64,000 nucleotides of DNA from Plutella xylostella. Lineage: Eukaryota; Arthropoda; Insecta; Lepidoptera; Plutellidae. The stretch spans positions 6,520,001-6,584,000 of the forward strand of contig NC_063997.1 in assembly GCF_932276165.1 (NCBI RefSeq), written 5' to 3'. Shown here piece after piece: positions 43,571-56,946 of this stretch. The number at the start of each line of letters is the position of its first letter. The stretch's first letter is position 1. The notes beneath the pieces are model-generated. The model did not search any database and was not told the origin of the DNA. It saw only the letters and a program-made list of their open reading frames with translations. The position numbers were made by a program, and so were the translations under genes.

Positions 43571-46190
43571 TTAGAATAGAATAGAATAGAATTCATTTAT
43601 TCACAAGAAACAAAGTTATACATGAGATCTTAAACATCAAATTACAGTTTCTATCATGCTTCACCGAGGAATCGGTATGTGAAATACTTAACAAATAAAA
43701 TGTTACTTCATGCACAAATTGAGATTACTTAAATAGGTATTAAATGCACCACAATAATTACATAAATTAAAATACTATGCCAATTCAATACAATTAATTA
43801 AATAGGTACTAGTTATATGTCAATTGAAATTAAAATAAGAATAACAAAATATTGATACATATTAAAATTCATTTGCAATCTCATAATTTAATTTATAATT
43901 CATTCTTTTATAATTAAAAAAGTCATTGATTGAATAAAATACATTTTCTGTCAACCAATATTTTAGTTTATGCTTAAATTGTTTTAGAGGCAATTGTTTT
44001 ATTTCATGCGGTATACAGTTATAGACCTTTATAGTCATGATGTGACAATTTTTGTTATACAAGGCACTATTATGCTTTGGTAGAACTAGGCGTTCTTTGT
44101 TCCTTATGTCAAAATTTACAATGTTGCCAGCTTTTTTATAAAGATTAGGGTTACTTTTAACATGTATAGCTGCCTCTAGAATGTACATAGAAACAAGTGT
44201 CATAATTTTAGACTTTTTAAACAAAGGCTTGCACGAATCTGTTTGTTTCTTACCGTATATTGCTCTTAAACATTTTTTTTGAACAATAAAGGCTTTATTA
44301 AAGTCTGTGGAGTTTCCCCAAATCAATAAGCCATATCTTAGGACAGACAATACATATCCGTGATATGCTGCAAGAGCAGCCTTTTGGCCTGTTATCCTGC
44401 TCAATCTATACAGTACATACACGAACCTATTTAGCTTGTTACATACGTTTTCAATATGAGATTTCCAATTACAGTTCCTATCAATTGTAACTCCGAGAAA
44501 TTTGACTGTATCTGACTCTTTGATTGTTTTATTATTATGTTTTACTGTGAGACCCATTTTGGAATTGGACATATGTAGTTTTATCAAGATTAACTTGCAG
44601 ATTATTTGATTCAAGCCATTCAACAACAGATTTAATGGTTAGATTGATTTCGTTCTCTAATCCCTCTTTGTTGCTTGAAATCAAAATAGATATATCATCT
44701 GCGAATAAAATTGACCTATATTGGGATATTTCAGGTAAGTCGTTTATATACAAAAGGAACAATATTGGGCCAAGGACACTTCCTTGAGGCACTCCGAATG
44801 TATTTACTCTCGTTGAAGAATCAAAAGACATCATTTCATCATTGACCAAGCTATCAATACGAACAAACTGCTGTCTATTCTCTAGATAGCTTTTTATCCA
44901 ATCCAGAGCAGGACCCCTGATGCCATAACAGTTACATTTCTCTAAAAGAGTTTTATGGTCAACATGGTCAAATGCCTTTGTCATGTCAAAGAACATTACT
45001 ACAGCTGGTTTCCGAATATCAATTAGTTGAGAAATATCTTTTACGAGATTATAGATAGCTAGTATAGTTGATTTATTTGTTTGAAAACCAAATTGCTCGT
45101 CTCTAATGATACTGAATTTATCCAGGAATGAAATCAACCTTTTTTTAAATATTTTTTCAAATATTTTTGATATTACTGGAAGAAGTGCCATGGGTCTATA
45201 CTTATTCATTAATGTTTTGTCACCCTGTTTATGTAGCGGTTTTATCATATAAAATTTTAGTTTATTGGGAAATATTCCGTGCTCAAATGATAGGTTGATG
45301 AGATGAGACATAACTAAAGCTATTATATTAGCGCTAATTTTTAGTATTTTTGTTGAAAGTTCATCAGGACCAACAGAATTCGTATTTTTTAGCATGAATA
45401 TGGTTTTAAAAACTTCATCAGGGCATGTAGAACGGAGAAACATGCTGCTGTGTATGGGTTGTAATTGTGTTTTTGTCCTTGCACTATTTTTATCTATTAT
45501 ATCAGAAGAAACACTATCTATAAAGAAGTCATTAAAACATTCTGATATCTTACTGGGATCACTAATCAATTCATTTTTATTTGATTTTATTGATACTATC
45601 CCTTTTTCTACCGATAACTGACCGTTTGTGTAGTTATTTATTATGTCCCATGATTTTTTGCATGTATTTTTTGCTTCTGATATAAGTGCAGTTTTTGTTC
45701 TTTTTTGAGATAAATCTATTATTTTTTTTAACATTTTTGAATAACTTTGAAATTTGGATTTATTATTTAGAGTTTTATTTTTGTAATACGTAGACCTTAG
45801 TCGACTTTTTGTAATGCATGAAATCTTTAAACCTTTGCTGATCCATTTTTTACCTTGTTTGACATCTCTTACTCTTACTCTGCACAATGGAAAGCAAAGA
45901 TTGTACATTAATGAGTAGATGGAATGAAAATGATCAAAAGCTTCATTGACATCAATTGTATTGTAGCATTCACTCCATGACAAACTATTAATGCATTCAC
46001 GAAACTTTCTTATGTTGTCGTTGTTAAAATCTCGTTTATATGTGTAAATACAGCTTTTTGACTTGGTGGTACTTTGAGGAATGTTTAATATCTGTCCCGT
46101 GTTGTGGTCTGATAATCCAAGCTCAATAACCTTACCAGTAGCATCCACAATATTACTACAGATAAGATCGAGGCATGCTTCTTGTCTTGT
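43571..46190 (-). mobile_element. Jockey/CR1-group non-LTR retrotransposon, 5'-truncated and frameshifted
   Basis: The minus strand carries the last part of the APE endonuclease (PTRQEACLDLICSNI, LGLSDHN), the whole reverse transcriptase and a 3' end tailing into TTCTA repeats at 43571-43590. The frame is broken once near 44540-44600: 46148-44535 ends after NLQVNLDKT and the protein resumes in another frame through 43862. RT motifs include RPMALLPVISKIFEK, EQFGFQTNKST, FFDMTKAFDHVDHKTL, VPQGSVLGPILFLLYINDLP and FADDISILI. The copy lacks ORF1 and most of the endonuclease, so it is dead. It resembles but is clearly distinct from the element at 24.4-28.5 kb. Confidence 0.92.
43862..46148 (-). 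pseudogene. reverse transcriptase frame of the 5'-truncated element, one frameshift
   Basis: Two overlapping open frames (46148-44535 and 44626-43862) represent one former ORF2. The first holds the endonuclease end and the RT fingers, palm and catalytic FADD. The second holds the thumb and C-terminal domain (VKFLGVTIDRNCNWKSHI, YGLLIWGNSTD). A single small indel in the overlap would explain the break. Confidence 0.88.
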
Positions 46191-46199
46191 TGGTTTTGT

Positions 46200-47357
46200 T
46201 GGTTATTGCATAACTCACTTTGATATTGATGATTAAGTACAAATTATTTTTCTTTCTCTCTCGTGCATCGTGTGTGTCATGTATTCGGAAAGACGACAAA
46301 ATTGGCTACTGTGTCGTATGTATGTTTCCCAGTGTACTTAGTTTCATTTTATAATGTAAGTACCATCGGATGTTTATAGGAAACCCCTAATATTTATATA
46401 TTTATAAATAAATTTATCTTTAATAGGGATGAATGCCGCAGTACTGTTACGTCGGAACCCTTGTGAAATAGTATTCCGCGAGTGAGAAGATGTAGCCTTA
46501 TTGAATAACACCGTCCGTAACAAGGATTTTATTGAGTCTTTCTTAGAAGTAGCTAATTAGGCGCGAATGGGTTCTATATCTACCTCACCCTGTATAGAAA
46601 TATATAATCCTACACCTCACTGTACAACCTGTATTTTATTTTAAGAACAGCCGTATTAATTGGCTAACTTCGAAGAGACTTTAAGGTTTTAATTTAAATT
46701 CTTGTGTCTTTCCCAAAGCATTTGGGTTACGAAGTTTTGATCAATTTGCTGGGTTAATTAAAATAAACATGATTGTTATGTAACTTAACATTTTCATTGA
46801 TCTTTTGTCCTTGGGGTTTATGAGTTACTTACCGTATAAGTAGGTATACAGAGAGGCGTACTGTCATGATTAGGTACCCTAGGTTTAAATCTAGTTAGAT
46901 TGAGAAGGGTTGGCAGTGTCCTAATGAATGCACGGGATTATAGAGTTACAAGAAACGGAAACATTCGTTAGTGAACCATTATTACATCACATTCTTCGTT
47001 GTTTTACCTGAAATTCGGGAGTCACTCCAACCGGTCCGGACCTTTCGCTGGTGGAAGTTTAATGAGTAAGTATCAAATTTAATTGTTCTAACCTAGCCCA
47101 AAAAATATTAAAGTAAGTAAGTACCTACCTATAGAATAGAATAGAATAGATAGAAGTAAGTACCTATATTTACATAATAATATGAAGGGAACATTTTAAA
47201 CACTGTAAAAGTTATTTATAATCAATCTTATTGTTTCAGAATATTAATAAAGGGAGTGTAGCTATCTCACTAAAGGGTAACTTTTATAGTAGGTAATCCG
47301 GAAGGTGGTGAGGTGACTGTAAGGGTCATCAAATTTGAACATCTCTTGTAGGCACTA
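46200..47357. other. intergenic, AATAG microsatellite, no gene recognised
   Basis: An ATAGAATAGAATAGAATAG microsatellite near 47131-47150 has the same unit as the tail of the truncated element at 43571-43590. No coding frame with a signature. Confidence 0.4.
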
Positions 47358-47400
47358 TGTCTCACATAAGTAAATTGCACCAATTTACTTATGTGAGACA
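47358..47400. repeat. perfect 20-bp hairpin with 3-nt loop
   Basis: TGTCTCACATAAGTAAATTG, CAC, then the exact reverse complement. The short loop resembles a palindromic insertion or terminator-like structure, but no neighbouring transcript is known. Confidence 0.8.
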
Positions 47401-48740
47401 AAACTATATCTTTAACAAAACTATACTTTCTGAAAATCTTTGAAATTATTACTTTACATTTACTTTAAACAGTACCTATACTTATCATTTTTTCCAAATA
47501 AAGGCCTATTCACACTGGTCGTCAGTGTAAAGGTGTGAGTTCGCAGCAGTTATTAAGTGAACGGCAAATGCATTTAGCTCGGTTCGTTAGGCCACGTCGC
47601 TTCATTAGGGGCCGACAGTGCAAACGCGGTTTTAGGCGAAGCACCCTACATTCGAAAGGGCTATTTCTAAATAACATTTTGGAAAAAATACTCTCGAAGA
47701 CATGCTTTCCCTGACTTTACTTACCTTCCCTGAACATTTAGAGCTTTCCTGACATTCCAGAATGTGGACACTCTGGGCACCCTGAAAATGAACATTCGAC
47801 ATGAGAAGAGGGAGCGATACGGCGGCATACAGCCAATGCTAATATCTTCGAGTTTACCTGCTACCAGTTATTGTCTGATGATGAATTGATTCTGATATGT
47901 AGTAATGCTTTTATTTCTTACATACCTTATAGGTACATTGAAACATTTCGACAAATTGGTACAAATAATACAATACAACAAAACAAAAATAATACTTACT
48001 TATATCAAATAGGTATAGGTATAGAGCCTTTCTTTATTGAATGGTTCACGTGCCACACACACGTCATCACGTGAAAGTTCATGATTTGTTGACTAAAATT
48101 GGTCATCGATGTTAATAATGAAACGATCGACTAGACAATGGGAAAATAAAAAGCATTGCACCGAATCTTTATGAATATTAACTTCAGCATTGTTCTGAAA
48201 TGAGAAGTTTCCGGGCTTCCGTGATTTATTCTACGAACTACGAACAATATAATAATGAAATTATTTTTTCCTTACCTAGGTCGAATGAAAAACTGTTTTA
48301 ACCTTGCTCATGGTCGTTGGGTCACTTTTGTGACCAAGGGTGCAATTATATACAAGAGAAGAGGTTACGTATAGGTAAGAGGACTAATCATCTGATTATA
48401 GTAAAACAAAACTCGAGAGCTAATTTCTGCCAGGTATGATATTTCAGTTACGCCTTCGCCGACCTACGCATTCTAATTTCAGCATTCTTGAAATACTTCT
48501 TCAAATCCTACGCAAAACAAAAGAATTTAGAAACCAAATTGTTAACATGTAAAATCTTTGAGTACCGCACAGCGGTAGGCGGTGGCAAGTGTACCCACAC
48601 AGCCCCTCGATGGCACGATATAGGGTTGATAAACATAACCGTTGACTTTAAAGTGCCCTTTCATATTAGAACAGGGCTCGTTTCAATCGAGCGGTCGGAT
48701 GTGCGTCTTGAATAAAACATAGCGAGTTAGCATGTCGCGC
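47401..48740. other. intergenic, no gene recognised
   Basis: Open frames of 67-75 codons at 47871-48074 and 48488-48715 show no family signature and lie in DNA of background composition. Confidence 0.35.
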
Positions 48741-48748
48741 CTCGCACG

Positions 48749-48778
48749 CACGCCGCCGCCGCCGCCGCCGCCGCCGCG
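48749..48778. repeat. GCC trinucleotide repeat
   Basis: An uninterrupted run of about nine to ten CGC/GCC triplets upstream of the GC-rich promoter region of the next gene. It lies in no supported coding frame. Confidence 0.8.
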
Positions 48779-49199
48779 TCACCCTACACGACACGCTGCT
48801 CTACATTATTACATAACTTTTATCTCCTCAAATGTATTAAGATACTTTTCTTCATTTTGTCCCATTAGAAAAGCTACTGCCCAAATTTGGAAATAGCCGT
48901 AAAGATAACCTTTTCGTAAGCCTAATTAGGCCATCTCACTTTTAGTAGAAATCGTGCCCATCAATCCCTCCATGGATTAGGGATTCATAATGCAAACAGC
49001 TTTATAGCCGTGTGATGAAACACCGCACCCCTTCGAGTAGTTATTAGAAACGACACCGACCTCTAAAACACAATTCAATATTTTCAATAATAATGTTTGC
49101 AGAGGACCTGAAATAAGTGTGCTAATGCTATATTTGGAGGTCGAGCCAATGTTTAGATCTGTCCAGAGTGAAGTGAGAGGCAATTTGAGGCTGAAACGC

Positions 49200-49831
49200 A
49201 TGCGCGGTGCGCGGCGCGTCGATAGCGCAGCGGAGTGACGTCCGCGCGAGCCTCGCGCCCTCCGCCTCCCGCCAGCACTCGCCCTCGCGCCAGCCCCCCG
49301 CGCGCCACCGCGCCGCCGCCACGAGCGAGCTGTGCCGAGCTGTGTGCTGCCCGCACCCCGCACCAACCACGCCGCAAACAACAGTGTTACACAGTTACAG
49401 TTCAGTGAAACGGCTCATCCACCTTGCTAACGTGATCCTTTTAGAATCTCATCCGTGAAAACAAACATCGCAGAGTGATATTCGCGCAAGCGCGACTCAC
49501 ACGGTCATGTCGAGGGCGGCCATTTTGCCAGAAGACTCGAGTTTGCCTCGCCCAAACTGGGCAGCCTGAGGCTGCTGGCCCTCGGTGAGTTCGCGGACGA
49601 ATCAGGGCATGCGGCGCGGAGCAGCGCGGGCCGCGGGCGCGCCCTGAGCCTCGCCGCGCGCGCTATTGATCCGGAGCGCCATGGCGCTCGCGGAGTGAAT
49701 GCGGACATCGGGACTGCAGGCCTCGCTCGCGCGACGCGCGTTACTCAGTGACAGTGCTACAGTGGACGCGCGGCATGTGAGCCGGCGAGCTGGCGGGGCA
49801 GGCAGGGCGCGCGGGCGGCGGCGGGCCCGCC
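49200..49831 (+). promoter_or_regulatory. GC-rich promoter / 5' UTR region of the Pro-rich gene
   Basis: GC content rises sharply from about 49200, with many CpGs, and stays high to the start codon at 49832. Several short open frames on both strands are composition artefacts. The region most likely holds the transcription start and a long leader. Confidence 0.5.
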
Positions 49832-50331
49832 ATGGCCGAGGAGTACGCGCGCTCACCCTGCGAGCGCTTCCCGGCGGCGGGCGCGTTCAGCGTGGCGCCG
49901 CCGCCGGAGCGGCTGAGCCCGCCGCCGCCCGCGCCGCTGCCGGACCGGTTCTCGGCGTCGCCGCGGCGGGTGCGCCGCTGTGCCGAGGCGGAGCGCGCGC
50001 GCCGGCCGCGCTACGTGCCGCCGGCGGCGCACGTGCCGGTGGAGCGCTACGTCCCGCGGCCGCCGGCGCCGGTGCGGCCGCCCCCGCCCGTGTACTGCGG
50101 GCTGGCGTGCCGGCCGCCGCCGCCGCGCAAGTGCTGCAGCTCGGCGTGCCGCGAGGAGCGCGCGGGCTCGCCGCCGCCGCCGCGCTACGCGGAGTACGTG
50201 GGGGCAGCGGCGCGGCGCCTGGCCTGCACGCCGCCGCCGCCGCCGCCGCCCGCGCTGCAGCTGCCCTGCGACCCTCAGGAGCCACCCTGCTGCTTGCAGG
50301 CTCGCAGGCGACCGCAGAATGCGCATGATTG
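49832..50331 (+). CDS. first coding exon of an unrecognised Pro-rich gene
   Basis: The start is chosen for its ideal context (CCCGCCATGGCC). The exon encodes 166 codons and ends at a strong donor, GATTG|GTAAGT (phase 2). The product is Pro-, Ala- and Arg-rich (ERLSPPPPAPLPDRF, RPRYVPPAAHVPVERY) with Cys clusters (VYCGLAC, RKCCSSAC, PCC). No signal peptide or domain is recognised; it looks like a disordered N-terminal region. Sequence to the window end shows no convincing second exon, so the first intron exceeds 13 kb, as in developmental or neuronal genes. Overlapping frames in the same DNA (for example 49699-50328) are less likely because they lack such a start. Confidence 0.6.
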
Positions 50332-51394
50332 GTAAGTCTTCTGTCTACCTCCAGTGCATATCAGTGGCTAAGAAGGTCAAATAAGAATATTTAATTTTAG
50401 TTTGGTTTATCAAGGTTAACAAATCTACATGATACACAACAGATAAACAAATGACTACCTACGCTAAAGTTGAATGATACCTCGTGATGAACTGTCATTA
50501 TAAGTGCATATTATAGAAAATGTATGAGTCATAGGTAAATGTAGCGCTACGAACTTACGCCATACGCGCTAATGCGTAGCGTAGCGGAGCTTTTCTAGGA
50601 ACCATTCCATCTTTCCAAATATGGGTTTAAATTCGTCGAATTCTATCCCAGCTTTTATTATTTATATTCATGGGAATCGTAGTAAAATCCTGGGGCTTTC
50701 AAAGTTCCACACGCACCATACAACCTTGGACTGGACACGTCGAACGATTTATTACTTGGATCGTTATTATAAAATTTCTGTGAGATTAAAACGTTTCCAA
50801 TGATTCAGGCTGGGCGACGGGAGGGTTGTAATTGGTTAATATTTTGTGGGCGGATTTGATAACGCTTGATTGATGATGGTCGCTCGCTGGCTACCGGTTG
50901 ACAGCAAATATCCTGTGATTACCGTTTCTATGGATTCTATATAGGCATTTATAAGGTACCAACGTTCCTGTGTGAAAGCTCGTTATGTCGTTTATTATTA
51001 TATTTATGATTATCACACACACACGTATGTACACAATATGTATGTATATACGTGCTTGAGTGAGCAGAGTTGATGTTGTCTAGACTTATTAGTTTTGCTT
51101 CTTCAGTAAAATATAGATAATCGCAGAATCTCTGTTGCCATACACAGGGGGGTCAGGAAAATCACTGTCTACACATTCCACACACATTCCCATCATTTCC
51201 AGTATCTTATTAAAATTATTTTCTATTAAGTAAATTATAAATTATGAGGATACATTTGAAATCGAGTATGTAGCGGTAGGTAGGTACTTCATCCGATGGC
51301 GATTTATGTGTTGAACAGACTCTTGTTCTGTAACACCGAATCAGATTTAGACTAGCTAGGTACCTATATCACACACTAGTTATCATGCAAGCGT

Positions 51395-51448
51395 CTGAAA
51401 AGCTTTAAATACGATACGACGCGTCGTATCGTATTTAAAGCTTTTCAG
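51395..51448. repeat. 54-bp perfect palindrome without spacer
   Basis: The arm CTGAAAAGCTTTAAATACGA... at 51395-51421 is followed immediately by its exact reverse complement at 51422-51448, centred on CGACG|CGTCG. Such spacerless palindromes are normally unstable, so the perfect match suggests recent origin. Confidence 0.95.
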
Positions 51449-54400
51449 GATAGAATACGCATGAAAATAAATAAATGATAATGTGAAGGATTTTTTGAAA
51501 GGATATCTGTAGTTTTTGTATTTAATCGTTACACACATGCATACATGTAACATGTAAGTATCTTACCTTTTTTATATTATTATAATATAAATAAAAATGG
51601 CGTAGGGTAGTTATTTTCTATAGATTGATTACCTAGGTTCGACCGATGATTGCTAGTTCCTACGTCTGGACAAGGATTTGCCTTTTTTTATTTGTCCTCG
51701 CATCCCTATATTGTTCTAAGACTTGGATGCTTACCAGTTGGCAATGTCTTCGAGAGCTTAAGTTTTACTTTGCTAGCCTGAAAATATTGCATTTTCTGTA
51801 ACGTTCATCTTTGCCGCAACCGCTCCTCTTGGCCTCAAAATTTATTGCTATACGATTTAACGAAAACAATATGGTATATAATGGATATAAAAATTGAAAC
51901 TGTATGTATTTTTTATGAAAATTTTCGTTTAATGTTCCATTTACGTAATAAATACTTATCGAATCGGTATAATGTTATCTGACATTACAGTTTACATTGA
52001 AAAATAAATACATTTTCCATCATCTTTAAACCTCAAACACTGAATATCAGTGCCGCTTCAGGTGCGTCGACACCTCACCTGACCATTCGATACTGTTTTC
52101 AATACTACACAAACATACTATGGAAAAAGAACAGCGCCAACGTAGCCACTTTTGTAACTTTTTTTAAATTAAGTAAGCACCTGATTTGATTAATTAATAT
52201 GTCGGTACATTGAACTAGTAACGGGAAGTAAATAATCATTGATTTTTAGTCACAAGAAAAACTACATTCATGGATTGCACAGATTACGTAACATAACAAA
52301 TGTACAATGACTCTACTCACACGTTTTCTTATCAAGTCATCGTAATTCTACACAAATATTTTCAAGATAACAGTCGGTAACCATGACATCACGATACCAC
52401 TGAAATTCAGTGTAGACGCTCACTGGCGTGAAATATATCACGGATTTTTCACAAAACGTATTAAATGAACTGTAATAGTGTTTATTCATCAATTAAAATG
52501 AATAGTGGAGTGTGTTAAAAAGTGTAATGTCCGAATTTGGACAAGTTGTGTTCATAAATAGAATCCGTGGTCGTCTGTTATTGCTATCATAAAAATAATG
52601 AACAATGACTACGGTATGAATAAGAAGCCAAAGTAAGTTTCCTTTACATTAAGTTAGCAACGGAAATTGCTTTGATTTTCTAAAAATACATTATAAGGTT
52701 GTGTTCAGGTAGGAAATTATATTAATTTGGGTACGTTTTCTAGCTTCAAAGGTAAATATTGATTCATAGAGCAACGACCTTCACTTTCTCATTTGTTTCC
52801 TCACTATTTTAAACAGATACTGAAAAATAACAAGAGTTAACGAGTTGGTACATGGCTTCATTCCTGCTACGATACAAAAACATGGTTCCTGACTTCCTGA
52901 GTTCAATAACCTATTATCAGCATAATAACAGCAGCCATGAAATGTAACATGAACATTAAATTTATTTATAAAAGTAAGTATATACTGAATATACAAAATA
53001 CTGTTCATTACAAAGATATACTGTAATAGTCTGAATACGAAATAAGATCTAGATTCTAGATACGTATGTGCAATTTCATGTATGAGTATTTTGGATTTGG
53101 AATACATTAAAAATATGCGGCGCAATCTTAAGATCCTCTATTAAGATTATCGTTAATTTGGTATTATAGTTACTTGAGTATTAGGTATCGAGGCCGTAAA
53201 ATTTTGATGTATAATACCCAACCCAATCATGCTTAACTACAAACAATAGTCGAAGTTGAAGAATATCGAGATTAAGTTAATGAAATAATGTGAACCCGCA
53301 GTAGACAAACGTGTTAAAAAATACGCGGATATTTCCTGTTCTTGGCGTACAAATTAATAATTTACTCATACCTAACTGTAACACATATCTATCTAAAACA
53401 CTGTACAGGATGGTAGGGGCTACAGTAATCAGTAAGATAAGGCACGGATAATATTCCGAAGGGATCTCGTGTAATTTTCACGGCTCATCGGATTCGGGCG
53501 TTACTGGCAACTGTTATTGCTTGGATAGATTGATGAAGTTAAGAATTTCCTATGCTATAGGTACATGATATTATACATATGTTTCATAGTCGTTGTCTGC
53601 TTTACGGGCATAACTTTTGTTCTGTCTACGACTTTTTGGCTGAAAAATCGACGGCCTTTAGTAGCAAGATGCTGTAGTTTATTATCATTTTGAAAATAAG
53701 TGAATGCTTGCTTATAACCCTATAAATAATGCCAAAGTCGTTTTTATTTTTATTAAAGTTTTTTAAGTAATACATACCTTTAATCCCGATTTTCCCACGG
53801 GACCATGGTGAGGCGAAGGGACTTAGTGTTACGTCATTATCTTCAGAACCAACTCTTTGGCTTGAGCCCAAATTATCATATGCCCTTGGCAGCCGGTATT
53901 TTCTTAAACCTGACGGAAAATGAATCTTATTTTGCTGTAATAAGGAAATATTTGTTTTGCAGATTTTTCCACACTGATGAAGGTTAGATTTTCTTTTGAA
54001 CAATGGAAGTTACGTTCTGCTTTACTTTTGTATAAAAAGTTATTTAATAATCAAAATATATTCGTATCTGCCGTGGAAATGGATATTATGTTTAGTCTTA
54101 GACCTTTGTTTTCAAACAGTAAATATAATTTTATATTAGGTACCTATTGTTTTTTTGTGAAAGCTATCGCAGGTAACATTTGTTTTAGTTAACTTATCCC
54201 CTGGCTCATTGTAATGAACATCCTGGGCTGTTTTAAACGAAAAATTACAATCAGACACAAAATGCAAATCTAAGCTTGTAAGTAAATACTAAAATAAGCA
54301 TGTCATGGCGTACTTATACTTTTTAAGTATCTCTCTTAATCGGTAAGGGAAATAGAGTTATACTTATTAAACATATATACAAAATATAATCTCATATACA

Positions 54401-55484
54401 AGCTTTTTGCAGAATATGTAGTCTGTATAAATAAGCTGATTTAAATACATGTACGGTGGGTAGCGATACTCCTCCGGAAGAAAATCATTTCACGTAACTT
54501 TCGTACTCTAGCTACTGACTTGAGTTCTGAACTTATAGGTACATGGTCGATTCAGCGAATCAGCACATCCCTTCATAACCATAAACAGTTCTCTCCAGCA
54601 TCCATCCTAACGCAATAAGTGTTGAGATTGAAACAAATGGCCAAAGTTCACGGGAAACTTAGAAAATTTGAATAATAAAGAGCTCGTGCAAACAGGAAAT
54701 GCTGCAATCGCATTAAGTAACAGGAAGAAAGTTTGTATGCAATAATATGGAACGACTGCACTAAGTTCCTACTTTGTTTAATATAACATGCTCTGCTAGA
54801 ATGGGTTTGGACTTTGAACGCGCGTTAAAGTGAGAACTTCACAATGTATGCAAATGATGTGTGTTGGCAGTTTTGTTTATGGTGTTATGCTGTTCAGCTC
54901 CTCGGTTTTATATGTGATACGAGTTACGAGCGAGACAAAGCTACTATGGTCGGATTTGGTCTCTTCTGACTGCGTTGGATAGTCAGATACCGTTTGCAGG
55001 ATATACAAATAAGTAGCATACTTATGTAAAAAAATATACAAGACTATAACTATCATTTTTACACAGCGCAATGATGAGCTGTTTTGTAGGTGTGAAGGAA
55101 GTAATGTTACTTGCTAAGAAAACATTAATAGCATGTGCAATTAATTACAATAAAACAATGTTTTCCAAGCAAGCTAGCTTACCTTATAAAATATGACGGT
55201 AATAGCAATAGCTAATTAGCAAAACGAACAGAGCTTCTAAAAAAAAATACCTAGGTACTCTAGAAACCGTAACATCAACAGAAGTGGTGCGAGCATTACT
55301 GACAAGACCACAATGTCTTGGCGCTTTCGCAGAAATGAAGTCACAAAATTTTACAGGAGGACATTTTGAAAGCGCAGTGTAGTCAGTGCAGGCAGACACA
55401 TCCGCTAAGCATTTATTTCCACGTTTTGGGTCGAGTGCCGGCCCAGTTGTTGCTGACGACCGACGTCAATACACCGACGTGTTA

Positions 55485-55680
55485 GGCCTTGGTCTCCTAT
55501 TTACGCCGTAGGTCGCGACCAGCGTCACGCCGTAGGCCGCGTCACTATGCTCACTATAGAAATGTACTGATGCGGTCTCCCTCACACGCCGACGTTGGCG
55601 CGTAGATGTATGAGCATCGTGACGCGGCCTACGGCGGTGACACTTGACGCGACCTACGGCGTAAATAGGAGACCCGGGCC
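55485..55680. mobile_element. 196-bp Harbinger-type foldback MITE
   Basis: Ends begin GGCC and are flanked by TTA on both sides (55482-55484, 55681-55683), the 3-bp TWA target duplication of PIF/Harbinger. Arms of about 70 bp (GGTCTCCTATTTACGCCGTA, GGTCGCG, CGCCGTAGGCCGCGTCAC) are nearly perfect inverted repeats and much more GC-rich than the flanks. No transposase. Confidence 0.8.
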
Positions 55681-56741
55681 TTACAGTTACTGACATTCCA
55701 TTACCAACAGAACACTGACAGCAAAACGAAATTTATGTGAGTTTTAGCTGATGGGGACTGTTTTGTTAACTTGGTATCTAGTTTGTTTGACCTGCACATA
55801 CCTACGAGAAACACATTTTTTTGTTATACTTATAATAACTAAACTGACTCAAGACGCCACCGACCACTCGTTTCAGACTCGCCTATCCTATAAGTATCTA
55901 CTTACATTCTAGACGCATTGAACAACTATACCTTCTCTACACTATCACCTGCTCAACATCACGTGTCTGTACAATGTATGAACCTATGTACTTCATTGCA
56001 TTTTAGTTATTTATTTATTTGAAGCTATTTAGCGTGTTATGTTGTTGAAACATGCATATGCGGTCGCCCCGCTGACCCCAATACTGCGCTTGTTTTCATT
56101 ATAATTATAGTGACATGAATTTTTGCCTACTACTGGCATAGTTAATTGCAATTATGTGTCGCAGTTCTCTGATAGCAATATACCATCCATTTTAGGGTTC
56201 CGTAGCTCCTACTAAAAACAATGTTTTTAAAATAAGGTGTAAGTATAAAGTACTAATAGTAATCACAGTATCCTGTAAATCTACTACTACATTACAATTA
56301 AAAGTACTTACAACATTTATTACGTAGAGGTATAAAGTCAACAAAATATGGTTAAGATCCTCCGGCAGTGTAGGTACATGTACAGTCTTCGACCATTTAT
56401 AATCAAAGTGTACAGTTTACCTAATACTAACCTAACTCATATACATATGTAGGTATATCAGGTGGAAGATGGATCGAAGAGGGTTATTACGTAGGTAATA
56501 TTTTAATTTTATTAAAATGTTTGCGCCGCCGCCTCCTCGGTGTACGTAATATATTTCGCTGACTGTCCCTACAGAGTCCCCCATCGCGATATAAAACGGT
56601 GATATCGCAGTTTTCGGCTGCGACTTGGCCAACACCCAGACTTTATATTGAAATTAACTGCCAAAACTTAGAAAACATCTACAAGTTAACGAATTAACCC
56701 GCGCCATGCGAATAAATTCACTAAATTAACTTTATTGTACA

Positions 56742-56946
56742 ACTAGCTGTTCTCGCGAGCTTCGCTTCGCCTTAAAAAGTTTTCTCGTGGGAATTCCGGG
56801 ATAAAAAGCAGCCTTTGTTCTTTCACAGGGTCTAGACCATATGTATACCAAATTTCATTTAAATCCATTCAGTAGTTTTGGCGTGAAAGAGTAACAGACA
56901 GGCACACTGACACAGTTACATTCGCATTTATGATATTAGTTAGGAT
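56742..56946 (-). repeat. ubiquitous lepidopteran repeat, copy 2
   Basis: Same sequence as 14592-14792 in the opposite orientation, from CTAGCTGTTCTCGCGAGCTT to ATGATATTAGTTAGGAT. Non-coding. Confidence 0.7.

Larger units (their letters stand above)
50332..56741 (+). other. probable long first intron, first part
   Basis: AT-rich DNA following the donor at 50332. Apart from the palindrome (51395-51448) and the MITE (55485-55680), no exon with a recognisable product was found on either strand. Confidence 0.4.

Noticed and set aside
49699..50328. 209-codon Ala-rich frame overlapping the Pro-rich exon
   Set aside because: Composition artefact of GC-rich DNA; its start context is poor compared with ATG 49832.
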